Of a DNA stretch of 64,000 nucleotides, positions 52,534 through 60,712 are shown one piece after another; position 1 is the first letter of the stretch, and every line of letters starts with the position of its first letter. Source of the DNA: Spirochaetaceae bacterium. Lineage in GTDB: Bacteria; Spirochaetota; Leptospiria; Leptospirales; Leptonemataceae. Made by a program: the position numbers and the translations under genes. The notes beneath the pieces were generated by a model. That model was given only the letters and a program-made list of their open reading frames with translations, searched no databases and was not told where the DNA came from. The stretch is taken from contig PBUB01000014.1 in assembly GCA_002729885.1 (NCBI GenBank), forward strand, positions 62,001 through 126,000, read 5' to 3'.

Positions 52534-52788
52534 GCTGCCAGTTCTGCCGTACGTAGAACGAGAAACAATAAAATTTCCCTGCCTTACCTGCAACACATAA
52601 CAGGTGGGCCATGAATACACCGATACAGGCGCAATGACGGGTCCGGCTGGAAAGATGTCTGGAAGGCCGCTGGATTCCCGAGACCCAAAAACCAATGCTG
52701 AACCTGATGCTGGCCCGAGATACGGAGTTTCCGTCCAGGGCCGCTGAATCCAGACCGGTGCGCAGGTCGATACTCTATAGAAGGACCC

Positions 52789-54567
52789 ATGCCCTCTCTA
52801 GAATTAGCAGCCGCCCTGGTCACCTGTCTGATCTTTTACGCAGTCTATTACAATCGGCTGGGTAAGGTGCGATCCTTTGTGGCCGTAGCCGAGGCATTCC
52901 TGGCCGGCGCTGTAATTGCTGTGGCATTGCTACTTCTGTCCCCTCATACATCGGACCGGATGGAGGAGCTAACCCCTGTAACCCAGGGATTCCTGCTGGC
53001 CGCTCTTCCAGAGAAGCTTCTGGGTCTGCTGGCCTTGAGCTATATGATGGTTCGGGATCGGGATCAGATGTCGGTGAAAAATACCATCGGCTATGCCATT
53101 CTCATTGGTGCTGGATTCTCTTTCGTCGAAAACATTGCCTATGCCTGGATCTATGGAAGTCAGATTGTATACCTTCGATTGTTTAGCTCGGTTTCCATGC
53201 ATCTTACCAGCATGGGCATCATGGGATATCTTCTGGGCCTGGGCTACATACGTAAGCGAAAGGGCTGGATCTTTTTTATATTCGCATTTCTGATTCCGTT
53301 TCTGCTTCATGGAATATTCGACTTCAGCATCTTAACCGGGGATTCCTGGAACTATAGTATACCACTGCATATTTTGCTGCCAGTTTTCATTGTGGAAGCT
53401 GCCATTTCCCGTGCCCAGACACTGCCCACTCGCGGAGATCTGGAATCAGAAGGTATATGGTTTGAGGAATGGGCTCTGCTGGACCGCCAGAAAGGTTATG
53501 AAAAGTGGATTCTTGCATCCACCGACCAGGTCCATCACTCGGCACCTTTCTTTCGTCTACCTCCAGGAGCTGCGAAGAATATCCTGGCCATCCTGGTGCT
53601 GGCCATGCCGGTAGTTGTCCTGATCAGGCCGGAATTGATCCAACTGGAAGTGACCATCAGCTACTCCATGTATCTTGCGCTGTTTGTGCTTTTGCCTGCA
53701 TCCATTGGAGTTTCCATTCTTACAATTGGATCGGTGAATCCGGACTTCTTCAAAGGAAGATTGATTCGTATTCCGATAGTACTGGACTGGGAAGTGTTCG
53801 AAGAAGGTATACCGGCTCCTGTAAATTCTGGCATCTCTTATGAACTCAGTGGTGCATCCCTGTATTTGAGAGGAAACATTGAACCCGGTGAAGACAAGCA
53901 GATTCAGTTTCGCTTTGATCGCATAGCCAGCCCGGCTGTTGATTTCAGCACGGTGGAAATTTCCGGCGACCGGGGACGTCCGGGGGATGGCCAATTAATT
54001 CGCATCGATCGCGAGACCACCGGATTCCATCAATTCCAGCGAAGGTATCGAATTCGCCGACTGCTCTGGGGGTTGTTCTATTTCTTTCATTTCCCGGGAT
54101 CAGAAGGCTTTCGCAAGCTATTCATTAAACCAAGAACCATAACTCAAACTCGCAGAACCTACGAACCCGGAGACATAGTCTTTCTGGAAGGAGATCCTGC
54201 CAGACGATTCTATCTGGTGGAAAAGGGAAAGGTTCAAATCCTGCGCGATACAGGCACCGGACCTGTGGCTCTTTCCACAGTGGAAGAAGGAGAAATATTC
54301 GGAGAAATGGCCCTGGTACATGGAGAGGCAAGAAGTGCCACTGCCATCTGTATGACAGAAACAATACTTTCGTCGGCTCTTTCCGATCATCTGGAATCTC
54401 TTATAGAAGCCAACCCTGAATTTGCTTCTACGTTGATTCGCACGCTGGTCAAACGACTAATCCATTCCGAGGAAGCATTCCTGGAGAAGTTAAAGTCCAT
54501 GGAAGTGGAGGATAAAACCCAGTGGCTGCATAAGGATGACGAGTCCGATGAGGGAGAGCAAAAATAG
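52789..54567 (+). CDS. PrsW-type intramembrane protease domain fused to cyclic-nucleotide-binding domain
   Basis: The 592-aa protein has about eight membrane helices (1-205) with the PrsW core: LPEKLLGLLAL (E75; the usual EExxK is PE-KL here), GAGFSFVENIAYAW (E114, N115), SSVSMHLTSMGIMGY (H138) and FLIPFLLHGIFDFSIL (H174, D178). Two more membrane helices lie near 260-310, then a beta-rich linker. Residues about 450-560 are a cNMP-binding domain: YEPGDIVFLEGDPA, and the phosphate-binding cassette FGEMALVHGEARSATAI with E506 and R515 intact. PrsW proteases cleave anti-sigma factors; here activity may be gated by cAMP/cGMP. Divergent from the HDOD-cyclase operon, 255 bases away. Confidence 0.85.
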   Translation: MPSLELAAALVTCLIFYAVYYNRLGKVRSFVAVAEAFLAGAVIAVALLLLSPHTSDRMEELTPVTQGFLLAALPEKLLGLLALSYMMVRDRDQMSVKNTIGYAILIGAGFSFVENIAYAWIYGSQIVYLRLFSSVSMHLTSMGIMGYLLGLGYIRKRKGWIFFIFAFLIPFLLHGIFDFSILTGDSWNYSIPLHILLPVFIVEAAISRAQTLPTRGDLESEGIWFEEWALLDRQKGYEKWILASTDQVHHSAPFFRLPPGAAKNILAILVLAMPVVVLIRPELIQLEVTISYSMYLALFVLLPASIGVSILTIGSVNPDFFKGRLIRIPIVLDWEVFEEGIPAPVNSGISYELSGASLYLRGNIEPGEDKQIQFRFDRIASPAVDFSTVEISGDRGRPGDGQLIRIDRETTGFHQFQRRYRIRRLLWGLFYFFHFPGSEGFRKLFIKPRTITQTRRTYEPGDIVFLEGDPARRFYLVEKGKVQILRDTGTGPVALSTVEEGEIFGEMALVHGEARSATAICMTETILSSALSDHLESLIEANPEFASTLIRTLVKRLIHSEEAFLEKLKSMEVEDKTQWLHKDDESDEGEQK

Positions 54568-54626
54568 GGCCGGGAAAACCGGAATTGTTGACAGGGCCCA
54601 TGAATTCGGAGATCTCTGGCTGACCC

Positions 54627-55961
54627 ATGAATTCTCAGGAACCGCTACTGGATCTGGATACCTTCGAAGAAAGGTTCATTGATGCAAACCGAGGGAAGCC
54701 TCTGTTCTTGATCCGATACCAGAACATTCAGGGTATGGAGATGGAACAGTTCCTCACCTATCTAAGGAACGAAGTCCATAGCATTCTAAATCTGACAGAC
54801 GTAGAGTTTTGCTTTCATATGCTGGATGCAGATACCCTGCTCATGGGGATCAGCCCCTACTCCAGCTGGCGGGGCCGGGACTTTCCTAACATAGACAGCG
54901 CTGTTGGCCGATTCCATGATGAATGCGCCAACAACCGGGTGTGCCTCTTTGACTTTGGTGTGGCTCGCACACAATGCAATTATATTTCAGATTCAGAGGA
55001 GATCCTTCAGGAATTGCTGCAGGCCTCGGAAAAAAACCTCAAGGATAACCTTACCCGCTGGAGCTGGACCTACTTCAATCGTGCGAATACATATATCGCA
55101 GGCGCCGCGAACGAAGCGATGATTCAGCCCACCATTTCCTACGACCCTCATCGACGAACGTTTACGGTAAAGGGAGGCGAGGTCTTCGTAGGTGGTGGCG
55201 TATATCAGAATTACAGAGATCTGATTCAGGATATTCCTTCGGATCAGGATCTGAACCGCATAGAGCTTTTGATTCTGGAAAAGCTGATTGTGGCCTGCGA
55301 AAATGCTCCCGGCCTGCTAAAGTTTAATATTTCGCCACAATCACTCATCGACACCTTTTCACAGCCAGAGAAAGTTCAACGACTACAAAAGCTGTGGGAT
55401 ACCATGGGCCTCCATTCAAAGAATATTCGCTTTGAACTGGTGGAAAAACCCTATGAGGAACATCGATTTTCCTTGAAAGATGTATGCGAGGAATTCTGGA
55501 AATGCGGAGTGAGCTTCGCAGCAGATGACTTTGGAGTAAAGAGCCAGAGCCATCAGGTTGTGCTGGAACTGGGAATAATGATCAAGGAGTTCAAGCTGGA
55601 TCCCATCAGCTTTCGCTTCAAAGCCAATGAAGATCAGATCAAATTCCTGGACAACCTGGCCTTTATCGATTATTGCAAGCGACTGGCAGATAACCGGGAA
55701 GCCATGATTACTGCAGAGGCGGTGGAGGACTTCGACACATTACAGTTCTTGATGGAGCATCAGATCTATCAATACCAGAGTAATATCTTCTGTGGAAAGA
55801 TGCCTATAGACCAGTATAAGGCTGAATTCTCCAGCATGAGCGAATTGCCAGAATCGGTGGTCAAAGAAATTGTCGATGAAAGAGGTTCAGAAATGTGGAA
55901 CGATCATTCGTCCAATATCTTTGAACTGGCAAGGAACCGCGGGCAGATGCCCCGGAATTAA
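54627..55961 (+). CDS. Degenerate EAL-domain protein with GGDEF-like N-terminus
   Basis: The 444-aa protein is soluble. Residues about 20-160 look like a degenerate GGDEF domain with no GGDEF motif (PLFLIRYQNIQGMEMEQFLT). Residues 175-420 resemble EAL: GGEVFVGG where EAL is expected, LLKFNISPQSL, RFELVEKP, FAADDFGV, EFKLDPISF (Lys) and ITAEAVED. Some catalytic residues survive, but EAL is EVF and spacing is altered, so phosphodiesterase activity is doubtful and a c-di-GMP receptor role is possible. The hybrid kinase gene starts eight bases downstream, indicating one operon. Confidence 0.65.
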   Translation: MNSQEPLLDLDTFEERFIDANRGKPLFLIRYQNIQGMEMEQFLTYLRNEVHSILNLTDVEFCFHMLDADTLLMGISPYSSWRGRDFPNIDSAVGRFHDECANNRVCLFDFGVARTQCNYISDSEEILQELLQASEKNLKDNLTRWSWTYFNRANTYIAGAANEAMIQPTISYDPHRRTFTVKGGEVFVGGGVYQNYRDLIQDIPSDQDLNRIELLILEKLIVACENAPGLLKFNISPQSLIDTFSQPEKVQRLQKLWDTMGLHSKNIRFELVEKPYEEHRFSLKDVCEEFWKCGVSFAADDFGVKSQSHQVVLELGIMIKEFKLDPISFRFKANEDQIKFLDNLAFIDYCKRLADNREAMITAEAVEDFDTLQFLMEHQIYQYQSNIFCGKMPIDQYKAEFSSMSELPESVVKEIVDERGSEMWNDHSSNIFELARNRGQMPRN

Positions 55962-55969
55962 TCTATGCA

Positions 55970-58357
55970 ATGATCATCTCGAACTGGCGACTCTGTCTCA
56001 TCTCCACATTCGCAGCAATTCTGACAATGCTGCCTATGGACTACATCCATGCAGAGGAGGCAGTGAGCCAGGCCAGATGCAACCAGCTTCCGGATCTGTC
56101 CGATGGCGATGTTCAGGTTCAGGGCCTCAAAGGATACATTTACAAAGAAAGCAGTCCGCTCAGCGTAGATCTGCTTCCACCGATTTCCGAATGGGAAATG
56201 CGAAGCCTGGATAATCTCAATCTGGGCTTTACGTCGCCGGTATGGCTTCAGCTCTGCCTGGAGAATCGCTCTACTGATACCTGGTTCGGGCAGCTAATGA
56301 TCCTGAACGCTTTTCTGGAGTCTCTGGAATTCTACTCCCGTTCCGAGGGCCCCTGGGAACAGGAATCACTTACCCTGGATCGGTTTCTCTCTACTAACAT
56401 TACGATACAGGAATCAACCAGACATTTCTATTTGATTCGATTCAATGAGAAACTGCCCGCCAGACTTCCTTTCCTGGTTCAGGCAGGTCAGATCGATCTT
56501 TCGCAGATTCTATTTATGGATGGCATTGTATTTGGTGCATTGTTCATTCTCATATTATACAGTCTTACGATCTGGCTCTTCTCCAGAGAAATCGACTACA
56601 TCTACTATGTCTTTTTGCTGTTGATCTTCCTGTTGCATCGATCTTTCTTTCAGGGACTGGCCAACGTATGGCTACCTCCCTGGATTCTGGAATACAGACT
56701 GGAAATTGCGCTGAGTGCCATTTGCGCTCTTAACATGTTTTTATTCTTCTGGATCAACTCATTTGCCAGAGATGCGCTTCAAAACACAGCCTGGGCCAGA
56801 GTTTCGCCCATTGCGGCCAGTTCCTTTCTTCTGGTACTGCTTCTATCCTGGGTCTTTCCCTATCAGATCAATCGAATGCTCTATTCAATAATGGTACCTG
56901 CAACTATTCTTGTTTCTGCACTGAGCTTCGCTGCCCTGGGAAAAGGGTTCAAGCCAGCCAGATTCTTTTTTGTTGCGAACCTGGGATATCCTTTCAGTGC
57001 AATCCTGGGAGTACTGGTTCAGGGAAGCAGCGAAAATGCTCCGGCGCTGGTTATTCTACATTTTATCGACATTGGAATTCTATATCAAGTATCATTCATT
57101 TCCCTTGCCATTGCAGACAAGATTCGCTTTCGCAACGAAAAAAGAGAAGCGGACCTGGAAAAGATTGTAGCGGAGCGAACTGTCAATCTACAGAGGATGG
57201 TGGAGGAAAAGATGGAAGCGCAGCGAATCGCAGAGCAGGCTTCCCGCACCAAATCGGAATTTCTGGCAAACATGAGCCATGAGATTCGCACACCCATGAA
57301 TGCACTGCTGGGAACGGCCGATCTACTCGCCTATACAAAGTTAAACGAAGAACAGAAGAAGCACCTTCAGGTATTTCAGAAAGCCGGCCGAACACTGATG
57401 AATATTCTGAACGATATCCTGGATATTTCCAGGATTGAATCCGGAAACATTGAGATTGAAACGGAGCCTTTCTCTCCCGGGGATTTGCTCAAGACCCTGG
57501 AATTAACCTATGCTCCTTCCCCGGATGGTCCGGTTAAACTGATCTTTGAAGGAAAGCACTTACCTCCCCGATTGCTGGGAGATCCTCATCGGCTTTTTCA
57601 GATTGCAGGAAACCTGATCTCCAACGCATTGAAATTCACGGACCACGGATGGGTGGAGGTTCGGACCAGCTATACCGCCGCCGGAGTCTTTCTGATCGAA
57701 GTCCAGGACACAGGACGCGGAATCCCGGAGGAACAGCAATCCAGTCTGTTTCAGAGATTTTTCCAGATCCGGGATGGACAGAAGACCACAATATCCGGCA
57801 CCGGGTTGGGACTGAGCATATGCAAGTCTCTGGTGGAAAAGATGGACGGAAAGATCGAAGTTCAAAGCGCTCCAGGCAAGGGCAGCCTGTTTAGAGTGCA
57901 GATACCGCTTCCAGAGGCCTCCTCCGGTGTTCAGGAGGTGAAGTTCATAAATCAGACTGGTCCGATCCGGAATCTCACAGTTCTGGCGGTGGATGACAAT
58001 CCAGATAATCTGTATTTGCTGGAGCGATTGCTACAGAAGCAGGGGCATAAGACCATCGCCACTTCCAGGCCCGATGAGGCGCTTTACCTCATTACGGAAA
58101 ACTGGTTTGATCTGATCATCCTCGATATCCAGATGCCAGAGATGGATGGATTCCAGATGCTGGAGGAGATCCGATCCCGTGGACTGGTACCTCCGGACAG
58201 ACCTATTGCGGCCATTACAGCCTATGCCAGTGCAGAGGACAGACGGTCCATCCTGGAGGCGGGCTTTCAGGCCTATCTGTCCAAGCCCATCAGTCCCAAA
58301 TCTCTGGAAGAGATGCTGAAAGATCTATTCTCCAGATCCGCTGGCCAGGCTTCCTGA
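55970..58357 (+). CDS. 7TM-DISM hybrid histidine kinase
   Basis: The 795-aa protein has a cleavable signal (1-29, YIHAEE), an extracytoplasmic beta-rich sensor (about 35-170), seven membrane helices (about 185-390), a coiled coil, HisKA with ANMSHEIRTPMNALLG, HATPase (ISNALKFTDHG, DTGRGIPEE, GTGLGLSIC) and a receiver (VLAVDDNPDN, LIILDIQMPEMDG, YLSKPI). It is the third hybrid kinase in the window and is co-transcribed with the degenerate EAL protein, which may be its output or modulator. No phosphotransfer protein is adjacent. Confidence 0.9.
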   Translation: MIISNWRLCLISTFAAILTMLPMDYIHAEEAVSQARCNQLPDLSDGDVQVQGLKGYIYKESSPLSVDLLPPISEWEMRSLDNLNLGFTSPVWLQLCLENRSTDTWFGQLMILNAFLESLEFYSRSEGPWEQESLTLDRFLSTNITIQESTRHFYLIRFNEKLPARLPFLVQAGQIDLSQILFMDGIVFGALFILILYSLTIWLFSREIDYIYYVFLLLIFLLHRSFFQGLANVWLPPWILEYRLEIALSAICALNMFLFFWINSFARDALQNTAWARVSPIAASSFLLVLLLSWVFPYQINRMLYSIMVPATILVSALSFAALGKGFKPARFFFVANLGYPFSAILGVLVQGSSENAPALVILHFIDIGILYQVSFISLAIADKIRFRNEKREADLEKIVAERTVNLQRMVEEKMEAQRIAEQASRTKSEFLANMSHEIRTPMNALLGTADLLAYTKLNEEQKKHLQVFQKAGRTLMNILNDILDISRIESGNIEIETEPFSPGDLLKTLELTYAPSPDGPVKLIFEGKHLPPRLLGDPHRLFQIAGNLISNALKFTDHGWVEVRTSYTAAGVFLIEVQDTGRGIPEEQQSSLFQRFFQIRDGQKTTISGTGLGLSICKSLVEKMDGKIEVQSAPGKGSLFRVQIPLPEASSGVQEVKFINQTGPIRNLTVLAVDDNPDNLYLLERLLQKQGHKTIATSRPDEALYLITENWFDLIILDIQMPEMDGFQMLEEIRSRGLVPPDRPIAAITAYASAEDRRSILEAGFQAYLSKPISPKSLEEMLKDLFSRSAGQAS

Positions 58358-58391
58358 TGCAATCTGCCTGGGTTCTGGACCTGAATTTGTC

Positions 58392-58419
58392 TTGACCCTG
58401 CAGAAATCCGTGCTAGGCT
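58392..58419 (+). promoter_or_regulatory. Sigma-70-type promoter for the CarD gene
   Basis: TTGACC (58392-58397), a 16-base spacer and TAGGCT (58414-58419), with an extended -10 TG upstream, lie about 30 bases before ATG 58449. The -35 is near consensus. Confidence 0.5.
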
Positions 58420-58448
58420 AGCCGTTTAAGAGCTATTCTGGACGAATT

Positions 58449-59060
58449 ATGCCCCAGGCAAAGAGTAAAACCGCCAAAAAGAAGACAGCAAAGAAAGCTG
58501 CAAAGAAGAAGGCCAGCGCGAAAAAGACCGCGGCCCCTAAAGCTAAGAAGAAGAGCAGCACTGCCGCTAAGAAGGCGGACACGGACTTTACTGTAGGAGA
58601 TTATGTTGTTTATCCCATGCATGGTGTAGGAGAGATCTCCGCTGTGCAAAATCAGAACATCCTTGGAAAGCGAACCCTCTGCTACATTCTTGAGATTGAA
58701 AATAGCAAAATGAAGGTGATGATCCCGGTAGATAGCGCCAAAGAGCGCGGCATCAGACCTATCATTCAGAAGAAGGACGTAAAGAAGGTTCTGGACCTCC
58801 TGAAAAAGGATGAAGTAGACACTGAAGAGGACTGGAAGATCCGCTATCAGAATAACCAGAATAAGATACGATCTGGATCGATCTATTCGGTGGCTGAGGT
58901 GTGTAGAAACCTCTATAAACGTGCCCGGGATAAAGAACTTTCGCTCATGGAGCGCCGCCTTTATGAGCTGGCGTATTCGCTAATTACTAGCGAACTCGCC
59001 CTGGCCAGGTCCGTATCCACGGAAGAGGCCAGTAACCTCATTTCCGAAGTACTCTCGTAA
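58449..59060 (+). CDS. CarD/CdnL-family transcription regulator with histone-like lysine tail
   Basis: The 203-aa protein has 18 lysines in its first 43 residues ([16 protein letters not shown] pattern), like a histone H1 C-terminal tail. The CarD domain follows: [20 protein letters not shown] (Tudor-like RNA-polymerase-binding part) and [13 protein letters not shown] with the helical C-terminus [22 protein letters not shown]. CarD proteins bind RNA polymerase beta and stabilise open complexes at rRNA and other promoters. The basic tail should add non-specific DNA binding. It has its own promoter and precedes the PIN/TRAM gene by 110 bases on the same strand. Confidence 0.85.
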   Translation: MPQAKSKTAKKKTAKKAAKKKASAKKTAAPKAKKKSSTAAKKADTDFTVGDYVVYPMHGVGEISAVQNQNILGKRTLCYILEIENSKMKVMIPVDSAKERGIRPIIQKKDVKKVLDLLKKDEVDTEEDWKIRYQNNQNKIRSGSIYSVAEVCRNLYKRARDKELSLMERRLYELAYSLITSELALARSVSTEEASNLISEVLS

Positions 59061-59170
59061 TTCGTCCATAGCTCAATCCGGCTGAAGTCGGACACCGGTA
59101 GATCCGGGCGGCCCTGGCCGCAAGAAAGCACCCAATATGGGTGTGAATTTCAATTAGAAGGGTTTGAGTT

Positions 59171-60370
59171 ATGAACATCCTTTATCGTTTACTGGCAGCA
59201 TTGGCCGGAGGGGCCTGTGGCTTTTTCCTTTCCACATCCGCTGGAATGGAGTTATCTGCTGCAGCTCTGGCAGGCGGAGTGGTATTTGCCATCTCCCTTG
59301 CATTCTTTTTCGTGGACCGACTATTCAAAGGAATAAGCGGCGAACTATTCTTCTGCATAAGCACCGGAATTCTTTCCGGACTTATTGTTTCCGGACTGGC
59401 AGCCTGGCTGCTTTCCTCTGCTGGACTTGCCAGCGCAAGCCTGCAGTCTATTGCACCTTATCTGTATGTACTGCCAGCAGCCATTCTTGGCTATGGCGGC
59501 TATCTCTTTGCTCAGAGACCTGGACTTCGAATTTTCGGAGGCGGTGGGTTTCGCAAGGATGAACAGGGCGGTGCATCAACCGAAAAAATCCTGGATACCT
59601 CTGTCATTATTGATGGAAGGATTCTGGATATCGCACAGACCAACTTCATTGAAGGTCCCTTCATTATCCCGAACTTTGTACTGCGTGAAATTCAGTTAAT
59701 CAGCGATTCGCCGGATCCCATAAAAAGGAATCGCGGTCGTCGTGGACTGGAAATGCTGAACAAACTGCAGCAACTGGGTACGGTCCGAGTTAAAATCAGC
59801 TACATTGATTATACCGATACCCGGGAAGTGGACGCCAAACTGGTGAAGCTTTCTCTGGAAACCGGTGGTAAGCTAATTACCAATGACTTCAACCTGAATA
59901 AGGTAGCAGAATTGCAGGGTGTAGAGGTATTGAACCTGAACAATCTCACCAACGCTCTGAAGCCTATTGTGTTGCCAGGTGAAGATATTGTCATCGATGT
60001 AATCAAAGAAGGTAAAGATGAAAACCAGGGTATTGGTTACCTGGAAGATGGCACCATGGTTGTTGTGGAAAACGGCCGTAACCTTCTGGGCAAAACAGTA
60101 CAGGTAAACGTTACTTCAATCATCCAGACTGCAGCCGGTAAAATGATCTTTACCCGGGCCAACGGAAGCGGAGAATCCACTCAAAGCGATGACCGCGGAA
60201 AACAGGGCGGTGACCGTAACGATAGAAACGATCGTAACGACAGGAATGACAGAAACGATCGTGGCGGAGATCGCAACGACAGAAATGACCGAAGCGGCGG
60301 CCGAAGGGGCCGAGACCGGGAAGCGGCCAGCGGTGGCGGCGGAAGAAGACGCGGCGGCGGCGGAAGATAG
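59171..60370 (+). CDS. PIN/TRAM-domain membrane protein with RND/RGG-type tail
   Basis: The 399-aa protein has four membrane helices (1-110, [20 protein letters not shown]), a PIN nuclease domain (about 135-265) with [15 protein letters not shown] and [14 protein letters not shown] carrying the acidic metal residues, then a TRAM domain (about 275-335; [19 protein letters not shown]). The last 60 residues are a disordered tail with seven NDR triplets and Arg-Gly clusters. It matches the YacL-like PIN/TRAM family of Gram-positives and spirochaetes, likely a membrane-bound RNase. AGAAGGG is about eight bases upstream of ATG 59171. Confidence 0.88.
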   Translation: MNILYRLLAALAGGACGFFLSTSAGMELSAAALAGGVVFAISLAFFFVDRLFKGISGELFFCISTGILSGLIVSGLAAWLLSSAGLASASLQSIAPYLYVLPAAILGYGGYLFAQRPGLRIFGGGGFRKDEQGGASTEKILDTSVIIDGRILDIAQTNFIEGPFIIPNFVLREIQLISDSPDPIKRNRGRRGLEMLNKLQQLGTVRVKISYIDYTDTREVDAKLVKLSLETGGKLITNDFNLNKVAELQGVEVLNLNNLTNALKPIVLPGEDIVIDVIKEGKDENQGIGYLEDGTMVVVENGRNLLGKTVQVNVTSIIQTAAGKMIFTRANGSGESTQSDDRGKQGGDRNDRNDRNDRNDRNDRGGDRNDRNDRSGGRRGRDREAASGGGGRRRGGGGR

Positions 60371-60386
60371 ACGAAGCCAAATATTG

Positions 60387-60417
60387 AAAAAGCCCGGGTA
60401 GCCATCCCGGGTTTTTT
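60387..60417 (+). terminator. Strong intrinsic terminator
   Basis: AAAAAGCCCGGG (60387-60398) pairs with CCCGGGTTTTTT (60406-60417) with one G-T pair and a 7-base loop, ending in a T6 run. It lies 17 bases after the PIN/TRAM stop and ends that transcript. Confidence 0.88.
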
Positions 60418-60712
60418 CGTCCTCGGGCATTCGTGCGCCAGCATTCGACAAAACGGACGATTCTTGCAATCTTACTGACAACTGGTACAAAGGTACGGTC
60501 CATCATCGCTCCAGTGACATTGGACAGAACCAGAAATTACCCTCCAACCACTTGATCTTTCGTTACAGAACGGAAATCCTTCCGTTACCCCTCTGACACA
60601 TTATTGTAACAGAAAAAGTCGCATACTCTTCAATTATAGCATAGACATATACCAGATGAAATACGGAATGATTACGTTCCACTTTCATATTGGCTACAAA
60701 TTGGAGAATAAA
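60418..60712 (+). promoter_or_regulatory. Upstream region of the porin gene with inverted repeat
   Basis: No gene is seen in these 295 bases. AACGGAA (60569-60575) and TTCCGTT (60580-60586) form a perfect inverted repeat around ATCC. GTTACAGAA (60562-60570) and GTAACAGAA (60606-60614) form an imperfect direct repeat 44 bases apart, possibly regulator-binding sites. No specific consensus (such as a Pho box) is matched well enough to name. Confidence 0.35.
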
